Below, piece after piece: positions 15,264 through 23,197 of a stretch of 38,978 bases of DNA. How positions within the stretch are numbered: the first letter of the stretch is position 1; each line of letters begins with the position of its first letter. The translations under genes and the position numbers were made by a program. Source of the DNA: Pseudomonas rustica (GTDB lineage: Bacteria; Pseudomonadota; Gammaproteobacteria; Pseudomonadales; Pseudomonadaceae). Under the pieces are notes generated by a model. That model did no database searches. It was not told the origin of the DNA and saw only the letters and a list, made by a program, of their open reading frames with translations. The DNA is taken from NCBI RefSeq assembly GCF_018336155.1, contig NZ_JAGYHF010000020.1, positions 1-38,978 of the forward strand, given 5' to 3'.

Positions 15264-16330
15264 CGCTGGGTCACCTCACGCACAGACTTCGCCGAACTCG
15301 CAGTATCAATCCGCGCCTCCACCGACATGCCCACCCGCAAGCGCTCGGCCAACGGCTGGCCCAGTTCGAGGATGATCTTCACCGGAATCCGCTGCACAAC
15401 CTTGGTGAAGTTGCCCGTGGCGTTATCCGGCTTCACCGCTGCAAACGTCACACCCGTGGCCGGCGCAATACTTTCGACGCGACCGCTCAAGGCTTCACCG
15501 CCCAGGCTGTCGACACGCACCTGCACGGCTTGCCCCGGCTGCACATCCGTCAACTGTGTTTCTTGAAAATTCGCCACCACATACGCCTGCTGCAACGGCA
15601 CCACCGCCAGCAATTTGCTGCCCGGCGTTACATAGGCGCCGACGCGTACGGCACGCTCGCCGATCATGCCGTCCTGCGGCGCGGTAATGCGCGTATAGGA
15701 AAGCTCGAAACTGGCAATTTCCAGCGCTGCTTGCGCGTGTTTCAGACTGCCTTCGGCGGCATCACGCTGTGCGGCAAGAATGTCGACTTGCTTGCGCTCC
15801 GCCGCCAGTTTCGCGGTGGCGGTGTCGAGGTGCGCCGTCGCTTGATCGATGCGCGTGCGCGCCTGTTGCGCGTTCTGCACCGTGCCGGCACCGACGCCAG
15901 CCAGATGGTTGTAGCGATTCAATTCCTGCTGGGCAAAGGCCATTTCTGCCTTGGCCGACACCACCGACGCCTGCGCCTGAGCGATCACCGAGGTCTGCCG
16001 TTCCAGCGTCGCCTTGGCGTTCTGCAACTGCGCCCGCGCCACCAGTGTCTGCGCGTCCGCCGCTTCGGCGGACGCACGCAAATCGCGATCATCAATCAGC
16101 GCCAGCAACTGCCCGGCCTTGACGCGCTGGTTGTCTTCGACCAGCACTTCTTTGATAAACCCGGCCACACGCGGCACCACCAGGGTGTAGTCGGCGGAGA
16201 CGAACGCGTCGTTGGTATTTTGCTGGGTGCGTTTACCAAACAGGCCCGGCATCGCCAGATACACCAACACGCCCACGGCCAGCGCGGCGGCCACGGCCAC
16301 GGCGAGTTTTTGCTTTGCTTGAGTCGTCAT
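15260..16330 (-). CDS. EmrA/HlyD-type efflux adaptor
   Basis: 356 residues from ATG 16330 (MTTQAKQKLAV), preceded by AAGG at 6 bases; ATG 16342 in frame is the alternative. One N-terminal membrane helix (about 8-27), then NTNDAFVSADYTLVVPRVAGFIKEVLVEDNQRVKAGQLLALIDDRD, the EmrA-like lipoyl half with the NDA(F/Y)V box, a long coiled coil (about 75-190), the second lipoyl half (ELSYTRITAPQDGMIGERAVRVG) and a barrel domain ending near SVEARIDT. It connects the inner-membrane pump to the outer-membrane lipoprotein encoded next. Confidence 0.92.
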   Translation of the reverse strand: MTTQAKQKLAVAVAAALAVGVLVYLAMPGLFGKRTQQNTNDAFVSADYTLVVPRVAGFIKEVLVEDNQRVKAGQLLALIDDRDLRASAEAADAQTLVARAQLQNAKATLERQTSVIAQAQASVVSAKAEMAFAQQELNRYNHLAGVGAGTVQNAQQARTRIDQATAHLDTATAKLAAERKQVDILAAQRDAAEGSLKHAQAALEIASFELSYTRITAPQDGMIGERAVRVGAYVTPGSKLLAVVPLQQAYVVANFQETQLTDVQPGQAVQVRVDSLGGEALSGRVESIAPATGVTFAAVKPDNATGNFTKVVQRIPVKIILELGQPLAERLRVGMSVEARIDTASSAKSVREVTQR

Positions 16331-16357
16331 AAAAACCTTCATTGTTCAGTGCAGCAA

Positions 16358-17896
16358 TCAGGTCGGCGCGCGCGGTGGAAAAATCCGCGTCGGCAGCCAG
16401 AAAATCAGCAGGATCAGCATCACCGCGACGCCAGCCATGCACACATAGAGATCGGAAGAAGTCAGCACCACGGCTTGTTCGTGCAGACGATGGGCGAGGC
16501 CCGGATCGCTGCGATCGGCCAGCGGCGAATTGCCGAGGCTGTCGATCAACATGTTCGAATGGAAATGCAGACGCGACGTGGTCAGCGCTTCGATCACCCC
16601 GGTGGCGACCACGGCCGACAGGCCTTTCACCGTGTTGAACCACGCCGACGCGAACGGCCCTTCCAGCGGCGAAATGCTCCCGGTCGAGAGCATCAACAAC
16701 GGCAACACCGCCATCGGCTGACCGAAAATCTGCAGCCATTGCAGGACATAAAAGTCGTCGCGAATCCACGCCGACGTCAGTTGCGAACCACCGAGGCACG
16801 ACAGCGCCAACATGCTCAAACCGATCCCGAGCACCCAGCGACAATCGACCCAACGCAGGTTGCACAGCGCCGCCACCAGCGGCAGCGCGATCAACTGCGG
16901 CAACGCGGCGAGCAGCATGATCGGCGCGGTTTGCACCGGGCGATAACCCTGCACCTGTGCCAGATAGCTCGACGGAATCAACACCACCGCCAGCAAAATC
17001 ACCAACACACCGGCCAAAGTCATCAGGGCGAATGACAGGTTGCGAATACCGAGCATCTGCAATTTGAAAAACGGAATCGGCTGCGACCATTCATTGATCA
17101 AAAACGCTACCAGCAGCAGCGAACCAGCGCCGAGCAAGCCGCAGATCAGGCTTGACTCGAACCAGTCCAGTCGATTGCCCTGCAGCAAACCGATCACCAA
17201 CATGCAGATCGCCGGAAAACCCAGCAGCAAGCCTTTCCAGTTAAATGTCTTGAGGCGCTCCAGCCGCAGCGGATCCTGCGGAATGCCGTAAGCCACCATC
17301 GCCATGGCGATCAGGCACGGCACGATGATTTGCCAGAACGTCCATTGCCAGCCGACGTATTCCGTCCACAAACCGGCGAGCGGCGTACCGAGGCCGGGGC
17401 CGAAAGTCGCGGTCAGCGCGTAACCGGCCAGACCGTAGAGTTTGATATTTGCGGGCAAGAAGCGCAGGGCCACGGTCATCAGCATCGGCGGCAGCGCACC
17501 GCCGGCCAGGCCTTGCAGAATGCGCATCAGCAGCAGGCTTTCGTAATTCGGCGCGAACGGACAGAGCACGCCGAGCACGGTGAACAGGGCGATCGCGCAG
17601 AGGGTGAAACGGCGCAGCGAGAAGGTCACCGAGCACCACGGCGCAAACGCCATGGCCGCGACCGAGGTGGCGGTGTAACTGGCGACCAGCCAGGTGCCTT
17701 CGTCGTAACCGATGTGCAGCGCGCCACGGATGTCGGCGAGGGCGACCTTGGTGACCATCTCGTTGAGGCCCGACACCAGCACCGCCAGCAGCACGCCGAC
17801 CAGACCGGTGATGATCCGCGCCCCGAACACCGGAGGCGCGGCCGCCGTCGCCGGGCTGGCCGCAGCGAGGGGCGCCGAGACCGTCAGGGATGTCAT
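16358..17896 (-). CDS. EmrB/DHA2-family major facilitator drug:proton antiporter
   Basis: 512 residues. An Ala/Pro-rich N-terminus is followed by about 14 hydrophobic helices, as in DHA2 transporters. Recognisable family blocks are ALADIRGALHIGYDEGTWLVASYTATS near the first loop, LLMRILQGLAGGALPPMLMTV in helix 4 and ATFGPGLGTPLAGLWTEYVGWQWTFWQI for motif C and the following loop. Gene order pump, adaptor, outer-membrane factor with gaps of 27 bp and -4 bp shows one tripartite efflux operon. A LysR gene lies upstream on the same strand. Substrate cannot be told; EmrAB-like pumps export hydrophobic or phenolic compounds. Confidence 0.93.
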   Translation of the reverse strand: MTSLTVSAPLAAASPATAAAPPVFGARIITGLVGVLLAVLVSGLNEMVTKVALADIRGALHIGYDEGTWLVASYTATSVAAMAFAPWCSVTFSLRRFTLCAIALFTVLGVLCPFAPNYESLLLMRILQGLAGGALPPMLMTVALRFLPANIKLYGLAGYALTATFGPGLGTPLAGLWTEYVGWQWTFWQIIVPCLIAMAMVAYGIPQDPLRLERLKTFNWKGLLLGFPAICMLVIGLLQGNRLDWFESSLICGLLGAGSLLLVAFLINEWSQPIPFFKLQMLGIRNLSFALMTLAGVLVILLAVVLIPSSYLAQVQGYRPVQTAPIMLLAALPQLIALPLVAALCNLRWVDCRWVLGIGLSMLALSCLGGSQLTSAWIRDDFYVLQWLQIFGQPMAVLPLLMLSTGSISPLEGPFASAWFNTVKGLSAVVATGVIEALTTSRLHFHSNMLIDSLGNSPLADRSDPGLAHRLHEQAVVLTSSDLYVCMAGVAVMLILLIFWLPTRIFPPRAPT

Positions 17897-17964
17897 GAAT
17901 GAAAACTCCGGGGGGTGGGAAATACCGGAGCATTTTAGTGGGGCTTATCGCTGACGAAAATTGA

Positions 17965-17983
17965 CTTATTGGCAGGTTATAAG
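17965..17983. promoter_or_regulatory. Possible LysR-type operator before the efflux operon
   Basis: CTTATTGGCAGGTTATAAG has 5-bp inverted arms CTTAT/ATAAG spaced 9 bases, so it contains a T-N11-A core as LysR-type boxes do. It lies about 70 bases upstream of the pump gene start. Binding by the adjacent LysR protein is inference. Confidence 0.4.
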
Positions 17984-18007
17984 TGCGCCAGACACAATGA
18001 TTGAAAG

Positions 18008-18084
18008 CAAAAGATCGCAGCCTTCGGCAGCTCCTACAGGGATTGCATTCCAATGTAGGAGCTGCCGAAGGCTGCGATCTTTTG
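18008..18084. repeat. REPIN between regulator and efflux operon
   Basis: Arms of 31 bases (CAAAAGATCGCAGCCTTCGG... and exact complement) at 18008-18038 and 18054-18084, 15-base spacer. It follows the LysR stop codon closely on the minus strand and may end or stabilise that transcript. Confidence 0.9.
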
Positions 18085-18092
18085 ACCTGTTG

Positions 18093-19010
18093 TTAAGGTT
18101 GAGCCGCTAACCAAGTCTCGTCGCAGCAGGTTTTCAGCGTTTCCCGCAACCAGCGGTGCGCCGGATCCTTGTCGAAACGCGGATGCCAGGCTTGTGTCAG
18201 CATCAAGGTCGGCAGCGGAATCGGCAGGTCGAACGAGCGCAGTTTCAAACCCAATCGCCGCACGCTGAGCAGCGCTTCCTTGGGCACCGGCAGGATCAAA
18301 TCCGAGTCCGGCAAGGCAAACATCGCCGCATGGAAACTCGGCGCAATCACCGCCACCCGCCGCTCCAGCCCCAACGCGTTCAACGCCGTATCAATCGGGC
18401 CCCGAGCGATACCACGGCGCGACATGCTGATATGGGAAAACCCGGCGTAGCGTTCAGCGGTTATCTCACCGTCAAGCAGCGGATGATCTTCACGAACCAG
18501 ACCGACGAAGTGCGTGGAGAACAGATTCTGCACTTTCACTTCAGGGCTGACCGGCCGGGTGTTGCTGACGCTAAGATCGATCCGTCCTTCGCGCAACGCT
18601 TCATCATCGCCATCGCCCTCAGGGACAAAACGCAGCTCGCAGTGCGGCGCTTGTTGGTCGAGGGTGTCGAACAGCTTGCCGCCGTAGACGCCGATGAAAA
18701 AGTCATTGGCGCGAATGCTGAAGCGTCGGCGCAGCGTGCCCAATTCCACCGTGTCAGCGGAGCGGAACAGCAGCGCGGCTTGTTCGACGACGTCGCGCAC
18801 CTGCTCACGTAATTCCAGTGCTTTGGGGGTTGGCACCAGGCCACGGCCGGCGCGCACGAGGATCGGATCACCGATGGCTTCGCGGATGCGCGTGAGGGTG
18901 CGGCTCATCGCGGCGGGGCTGAGGTTCATCCGCCGCGCGGCGCCGACCACACTGCCCTCGTCGAGCAAAGCGTCGAGGGCGACCAGAAGGTTCATGTCCG
19001 GAAGCTGCAT
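18093..19010 (-). CDS. LysR-family transcriptional regulator
   Basis: 305 residues from ATG 19010 (MQLPDMNLLVALDALLDEG); a GTG three codons earlier is possible. The N-terminal winged helix-turn-helix is clear: SVVGAARRMNLSPAAMSRTLTRIREAIGDPILVRAGRGLVPT, about residues 20-61. The effector-binding domain starts near RRFSIRANDFFIGVYGGKLFDTL and ends with a short Trp-rich tail. This is the NodD/PcpR-like subgroup with MNLLVALDALL. It stands directly before the EmrB-like gene on the same strand, the common arrangement for a local activator or repressor, although 196 bp and a REPIN intervene. Confidence 0.92.
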   Translation of the reverse strand: MQLPDMNLLVALDALLDEGSVVGAARRMNLSPAAMSRTLTRIREAIGDPILVRAGRGLVPTPKALELREQVRDVVEQAALLFRSADTVELGTLRRRFSIRANDFFIGVYGGKLFDTLDQQAPHCELRFVPEGDGDDEALREGRIDLSVSNTRPVSPEVKVQNLFSTHFVGLVREDHPLLDGEITAERYAGFSHISMSRRGIARGPIDTALNALGLERRVAVIAPSFHAAMFALPDSDLILPVPKEALLSVRRLGLKLRSFDLPIPLPTLMLTQAWHPRFDKDPAHRWLRETLKTCCDETWLAAQP

Positions 19011-19058
19011 GGCGAGCACTCGTGGCGGATCAGGATTGATCTGCGTGCAATCCTAGCA

Positions 19059-19137
19059 GATCAAAAGATCGCAGCCTTCGGCAGCTCCTACATTGAATGC
19101 GATCCCCTGTAGGAGCTGCCGAAGGCTGCGATCTTTT
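19059..19137. repeat. REPIN upstream of the LysR gene
   Basis: Arms GATCAAAAGATCGCAGCCTT... (from 19059) and its complement (to 19137) around a 17-base spacer. It fills the gap between the end of the ABC permease gene and the LysR start and so crowds the LysR promoter. Confidence 0.9.
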
Positions 19138-19141
19138 CAAG

Positions 19142-20008
19142 TCAGCGCTGCATACCCCAGCGCTTCACAGTCACCCGCTCCAGCGTGTCAAACACCAGAT
19201 TCTCCACCAGCAAGCCAATCAGAATCACCACCGCCAACCCGGCAAACACCTTGTCGGTGTACAGCTCATTTCGATTCTGAAAGATGTACCAGCCCAAACC
19301 ACCCTTGCCACTGGTCGCACCGAACACCAATTCCGCCGCGATCAACGTGCGCCAGGCAAACGCCCAGCCAATCTTCAGCCCGGCGAGAATCGACGGCAGC
19401 GCCGCCGGAATAAGGATGAACAACACCAGCCGCAAACCCTTCAAACCGTAATTACGCCCAGCCATGCGCAGCGTCTCGGACACCCCGAGAAACCCCGCAT
19501 AAGTATTCAGCGCCAACGCCCACAACACCGAATGCACCAGCACAAAAATCAGGCTGTTCTGCCCCAACCCAAACCACAGCAACGCCAATGGCAGCAGGGC
19601 AATCGCCGGCAACGGGTTAAACATCGAGGTCAGTGTACTCAGCAGATCGCGCCCAAACTGGGTCGACACCGCCAGTGTCGTCAGGGCAAACGCCAGAACG
19701 ATGCCGATCAGATAACCCTTGAGCAGCACCACCAAGGATATCCACACCTTGCTCAACAACTCGCCGCTGAGCAGGCCGTCGTACAACGCATGGCTGGTCT
19801 GCAGAAAACTCGGCAGCAACAGATCGTTGTTTTGCACCCGCGCGACGATTTCCCAAAGCACCGCGAGCAATATCAGGATCAGGCTTTTGCGCAGCCAACC
19901 CTGTTGCCACAGCCGCGTACCGAGGGACAGTTCGCGCTCGACCGGCACTTCCGTCAGTGGCTCTAATACAATTTCGAATTCTTCACGCACAGATGATGAC
20001 TGGCTCAT
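19142..20008 (-). CDS. TauC/SsuC-type ABC transporter permease
   Basis: 288 residues, strong ribosome binding site CCAGGAGGATC. A charged N-terminal tail (about 40 residues) precedes six hydrophobic helices from LILILLAVLWEIVARV. The permease coupling loop is seen around VSETLRMAGRNYGLKGLRLVLFILIPAALPSILAGLKIGWAFAWRTLIAAELVFGA, matching the EAA-type loop of the NitT/TauT permeases. It is the last gene of a four-gene operon and pairs with the ATPase 21 bp upstream. The substrate is presumably an aliphatic sulfonate or similar anion because a TauD-like dioxygenase leads the operon. Confidence 0.92.
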   Translation of the reverse strand: MSQSSSVREEFEIVLEPLTEVPVERELSLGTRLWQQGWLRKSLILILLAVLWEIVARVQNNDLLLPSFLQTSHALYDGLLSGELLSKVWISLVVLLKGYLIGIVLAFALTTLAVSTQFGRDLLSTLTSMFNPLPAIALLPLALLWFGLGQNSLIFVLVHSVLWALALNTYAGFLGVSETLRMAGRNYGLKGLRLVLFILIPAALPSILAGLKIGWAFAWRTLIAAELVFGATSGKGGLGWYIFQNRNELYTDKVFAGLAVVILIGLLVENLVFDTLERVTVKRWGMQR

Positions 20009-20029
20009 CGGGTTGATCCTCCTGGCCGC

Positions 20030-20890
20030 TCAATAGGCGATGCGAATGTCGTTGAAGTCGTGGTCACGTTCGGTTTCCGGCGACTGGCCTTCGTCGAACA
20101 GCAGACGATGAATGCGCCGCGCCGATTCCTGAAACGCCACGCCACCGAGGCTGTGCAGATCGTATTGATGGCTGTGCACTTCGGCGCGCACCCGCCCCGG
20201 ATGTGGCGACAGCAACAAAATGCGATTGCCGACCACCAGCGCCTCTTCAATCGAGTGCGTGACGAACAACAAGGTGAAGCGCACTTCTTCCCAGAGCAGC
20301 AGCAATTCTTCCTGCATCTTGCGGCGGGTCAGCGCATCCAGCGCGGCGAACGGTTCGTCCATCAAGAGGATTTTCGGCTGCATCGCCAACGCCCGGGCAA
20401 TCGCCACGCGCGCTTTCATGCCGCCGGACAACGTGTGCGGATAGGCATCGGCGAACGCCGCCAGTCCGACCTTCTCCAGATAGTGCAACGCGCGCTCTTC
20501 GGCCTCTTTTTTCTTCAGCGTGCGCGACGCCAGCAGCGGAAACATCACGTTCTGTTTGACGGTTTTCCACGGCGGCAGTTGATCGAATTCCTGAAACACC
20601 ACAATCCGGTCTGGCCCCGGCGCGTCGACGCGCTGGCCTTGCAGACGGATTTCGCCTTCGCACGGTTGAATAAAACCGGCGACCGCTTTAAGCAAAGTGG
20701 ATTTGCCGCAACCGGACGGGCCGAGCAGCACGTAGCGATCGGCCGGGTCGATTTCAAAACTGACCTGGTGCGTGGCGCGCACCACACGTTGCGGCGTGCG
20801 GTATTCGAGGCTGACATGATCGACCGCCAACAGCGCTTCGCGGTTGACGATCAGGTTGCTGGCCGCGTGGCCTTGCAAAGGGGCGTTCAT
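20030..20890 (-). CDS. TauB/SsuB-type ABC transporter ATPase
   Basis: 286 residues from ATG 20890 (MNAPLQGHAAS), 5 bases after the stop of the binding-protein gene and preceded by GGGAG; the longer frame to 20944 lies inside that gene. Walker A GPSGCGKST (57-65), Q-loop FQEFDQL, signature LSGGMKARVAIARAL (154 on), Walker B ILLMDEP (174-180) and the H-loop in VTHSIEEAL are all intact. The C-terminal extension of about 30 residues (HSLGGVAFQESARRIHRLLFDEG) is normal for the NitT/TauT ATPases. It powers uptake through the TauC-like permease. Confidence 0.93.
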   Translation of the reverse strand: MNAPLQGHAASNLIVNREALLAVDHVSLEYRTPQRVVRATHQVSFEIDPADRYVLLGPSGCGKSTLLKAVAGFIQPCEGEIRLQGQRVDAPGPDRIVVFQEFDQLPPWKTVKQNVMFPLLASRTLKKKEAEERALHYLEKVGLAAFADAYPHTLSGGMKARVAIARALAMQPKILLMDEPFAALDALTRRKMQEELLLLWEEVRFTLLFVTHSIEEALVVGNRILLLSPHPGRVRAEVHSHQYDLHSLGGVAFQESARRIHRLLFDEGQSPETERDHDFNDIRIAY

Positions 20891-20895
20891 CTCGG

Positions 20896-21921
20896 TCAGC
20901 TCCCTTGCAGCGGTTTGGCGTCCTGGAAGAAATAGTCCTTCCACGATTCAGGTTTGTTTTTGATCGCGCCGACGCGGTAGAGGAATTCGGCCAGTGGATA
21001 AGTATTTTTCGGCGTCACGCTGAATTCGAACTGCGGGTTGTCGATGATTTTCAGCAACGCGGCGCGGTCGATTTTCGCTTTGGTCACGCGGATATAAGTG
21101 TCGGCCGCTGCGCCCTTATCGTTCTGCGCAAATTGCGCCGCTTCGGTCAGTGCTTCAACGAAGGCTTTGTAGGTTTTCGGGTTTTCCTCGCGGAATTTCT
21201 CGGTGGCGAACAGCACCGTCGGCGAGTTCGGGCCGAGCACGTCATAAGAATTGAGCACGACGTGAACGTTAGGATTTTCCAGCGCCTGATCCTGGAACGG
21301 CGGATTGGAGAAATGCCCGGTCAGCTCGGTGCCGCCGGCGATCAACGCAGCCGTGGCGTCCGGGTGCGGAACGGCGATGGTGTATTTGTCGAGGCGATTG
21401 AACTCCTTGTCGCCCCACTGCTTGGCCGCCGCGTACTGCAGGAAGCGCGACTGTACCGACACGCCAACCGCTGGCACTGCGATGCGATCCTTCTCGGTGA
21501 AATCGGCGATGGTTTTAACCTTCGGATTGTTGCTCACCAAGTAGTAAGGAAAGTTGCCCAGCGAGGCGACGGCTTTGACGTTTTGCTTGCCGTGGGTGCG
21601 ATCCCAAATGGTCAGCAGCGGCCCGACGCCGGCACCGGCAATGTCGATGGAACCGGACAACAGCGCATCGTTGACCGCGGCGCCGCCCGAGAGCTGCGTC
21701 CAGTCGACCTTGATGTCGATGCCTTCCTGCTTGCCGTACTTCTCAATCAGGCCCTGATCGCGCACCACGTTGAGCAATAAATAGACGATGCCGAACTGTT
21801 CGGCGATGCGAATTTCACCTTCGGCGTGGGCCACGGTCGGTGCGACCAGGCTGCCGGCAATCAGGCTGAAACCGAGGCCGATGGCGGCGGCCAGCGGGGC
21901 AAATGGAAGTCGTTTGGACAT
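20896..21921 (-). CDS. TauA/SsuA-type periplasmic substrate-binding protein
   Basis: 341 residues with a clear signal peptide (MSKRLPFAPLAAAIGLGFSL..., cleavage likely after AHA near residue 33). The mature protein has the NitT/TauT pattern: RIAEQFGIVYLLLNVVRDQGLIEKYG, LSGGAAVNDALLSGSIDIAGAGVGPLL, and VKTIADFTEKDRIAVPAVGVSVQSRFLQ. GGAGA lies 8 bases before ATG. It sits 18 bases after the dioxygenase gene. Ligand cannot be read from sequence; the operon context favours a sulfonate or sulfate ester. Confidence 0.92.
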   Translation of the reverse strand: MSKRLPFAPLAAAIGLGFSLIAGSLVAPTVAHAEGEIRIAEQFGIVYLLLNVVRDQGLIEKYGKQEGIDIKVDWTQLSGGAAVNDALLSGSIDIAGAGVGPLLTIWDRTHGKQNVKAVASLGNFPYYLVSNNPKVKTIADFTEKDRIAVPAVGVSVQSRFLQYAAAKQWGDKEFNRLDKYTIAVPHPDATAALIAGGTELTGHFSNPPFQDQALENPNVHVVLNSYDVLGPNSPTVLFATEKFREENPKTYKAFVEALTEAAQFAQNDKGAAADTYIRVTKAKIDRAALLKIIDNPQFEFSVTPKNTYPLAEFLYRVGAIKNKPESWKDYFFQDAKPLQGS

Positions 21922-21939
21922 GATCGAATCTCCGGCAAA

Positions 21940-22836
21940 TCAGAAAGGCGCGTCGCCCTGAATGGTCGTGCGATACAGCTTGCGGCGCAGGTGCGCGGGG
22001 CAGCCGGCGGCGAGGTGAATCAGCGAACGGTTGTCCCAGAACACCAGGTCGTGGGGCTGCCACTGATGGCGGTAGATGTTTTGCGGCAACACGCTGTGGG
22101 CGTAGAGCTCGCTCAGCAGTTGCTGGCTCTCGTCGTCCGGCAGACCAACGATGCGCGTGGTGAAACCTTCGCTGACGAACAGCGCTTTGCGGCCGTTTTC
22201 CGGGTGCGTGCGCACCACCGGGTGCACCACTTCCGCGACCTGAGCGAGTTGCTCCGGGGTCAGCGTCGGGCGCCAGTTGCCTTCGAATTTGGTTTCGCTG
22301 TAACGTGCGGTGTAGGAATGCGCAGCGCTGCGCCCTTCGACTGCTTTACGCAGCTCAGCGGGCAGGTTGTCCCAGGCTTTGTGCATGTCGGCGAACAAGG
22401 TGTCGCCGCCCTCGGAAGGCAGCTCTTGCGCATGCAACATCGAGCCAAGGCTCGGCAGCTCTTTATAGGAAAGGTCGGAGTGCCAGAATTTGCCGGCGTC
22501 GCCGAGGCCGATGTTTTGGCCGTTTTCGACGATGTTGGAAACGATGAGAATTTCCGGGTGATTGGCCAGCAGGAACTGCTTGAGCACGTGGATCTGCAAC
22601 ACACCGAAGCGGCGGCTGAAGTCGATCTGCTGTTGCGGGGTGATTTGCTGATCGCGGAATACCACGACGTGGTGGTCGAGGTGCGCGCGATGGATGCGCG
22701 TAAAGTCTTGATCATTGATCGGCCGGGTGAGGTCGAGGCCAATGATCTCAGCGCCAACGGCACCGCTGAACGGGCGAATTTCGAAGGTTTGCGGCGCGGC
22801 GCTCGCGGCGCTTGGGGTAGCAGTAGCTGCGGACAT
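21940..22836 (-). CDS. TauD/TfdA-family Fe(II)/2-oxoglutarate dioxygenase
   Basis: 298 residues, ATG with GGGAGA 8 bases upstream. The iron facial triad is present: FWHSDLSY gives His119 and Asp121, and DNRSLIHLAAG gives His274; Arg289 in RRKLYRTTIQGD suits 2-oxoglutarate binding. The N-terminal block EIRPFSGAVGAEIIGLDL is typical of the family. These enzymes hydroxylate the carbon next to a sulfonate, sulfate ester or aryloxy group so that it falls apart. As first gene of an operon with a TauABC-like importer it probably releases sulfite or sulfate from the imported compound. Canonical tau operons end rather than begin with tauD, so the substrate may not be taurine. Confidence 0.92.
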   Translation of the reverse strand: MSAATATPSAASAAPQTFEIRPFSGAVGAEIIGLDLTRPINDQDFTRIHRAHLDHHVVVFRDQQITPQQQIDFSRRFGVLQIHVLKQFLLANHPEILIVSNIVENGQNIGLGDAGKFWHSDLSYKELPSLGSMLHAQELPSEGGDTLFADMHKAWDNLPAELRKAVEGRSAAHSYTARYSETKFEGNWRPTLTPEQLAQVAEVVHPVVRTHPENGRKALFVSEGFTTRIVGLPDDESQQLLSELYAHSVLPQNIYRHQWQPHDLVFWDNRSLIHLAAGCPAHLRRKLYRTTIQGDAPF

Positions 22837-23092
22837 CTTTCAATCTCCCACGCACGGCGCGCTCACGGGCGCGCTCGTCGATCAGACACTCACGCTGGAT
22901 TGCGTGTCGGTTCAGGTCGTGCGGCGCGCCGATTGGTCGGCAGGTACGCAGGGGAGTGACTTTATAGCTATAAGAATCTGAAATTAAATACCGTTAATGA
23001 ATAACGATATGGCAAATGGTGAGGAATGGACTGGGTGGTGAGTGACGGTTTTTGTCACTTGCTGACAGAGATGTGGCGTTTCGGCTGACGCT
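22837..23092 (-). promoter_or_regulatory. Upstream region of the dioxygenase/ABC operon with palindromes
   Basis: No gene is seen. The region holds a perfect 12-bp palindrome TTATAGCTATAA (22962-22973), which could include a -10 or an activator half-site pair, an inverted repeat CGTTA/TAACG near 22990-23005, and AGTGAC/GTCACT (23041-23046, 23054-23059). Sulfonate operons are usually switched on under sulfate starvation by CysB or Cbl-like LysR proteins that bind AT-rich sites; assignment here is inference. Confidence 0.4.
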
Positions 23093-23173
23093 ATCGCGAG
23101 CAGGCTCACTCCTACAGGGATCGCATTCCATCTGGAGAAATGCGATTCCTGTAGGAGTGAGCCTGCTCGCGAT
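23093..23173. repeat. REPIN between lapC and the dioxygenase operon
   Basis: Arms of 25 bases ATCGCGAGCAGGCTCACTCC... (23093-23117) and exact complement (23149-23173). The spacer itself contains ATCGCATT / AATGCGAT, so nearly the whole element is one long imperfect palindrome. Confidence 0.9.
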
Positions 23174-23197
23174 GAGGCCAGCGAAGCCACTATAGAA

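Noticed and set aside
15212..17035. A 607-residue plus-strand frame opposite the efflux genes
   Set aside because: Shadow rich in His/Arg/Gln; no domain and no ribosome binding site.
22984..23190. A 68-residue minus-strand frame beginning MASLASSRAGS
   Set aside because: Its first half is translated REPIN sequence; no conserved features.
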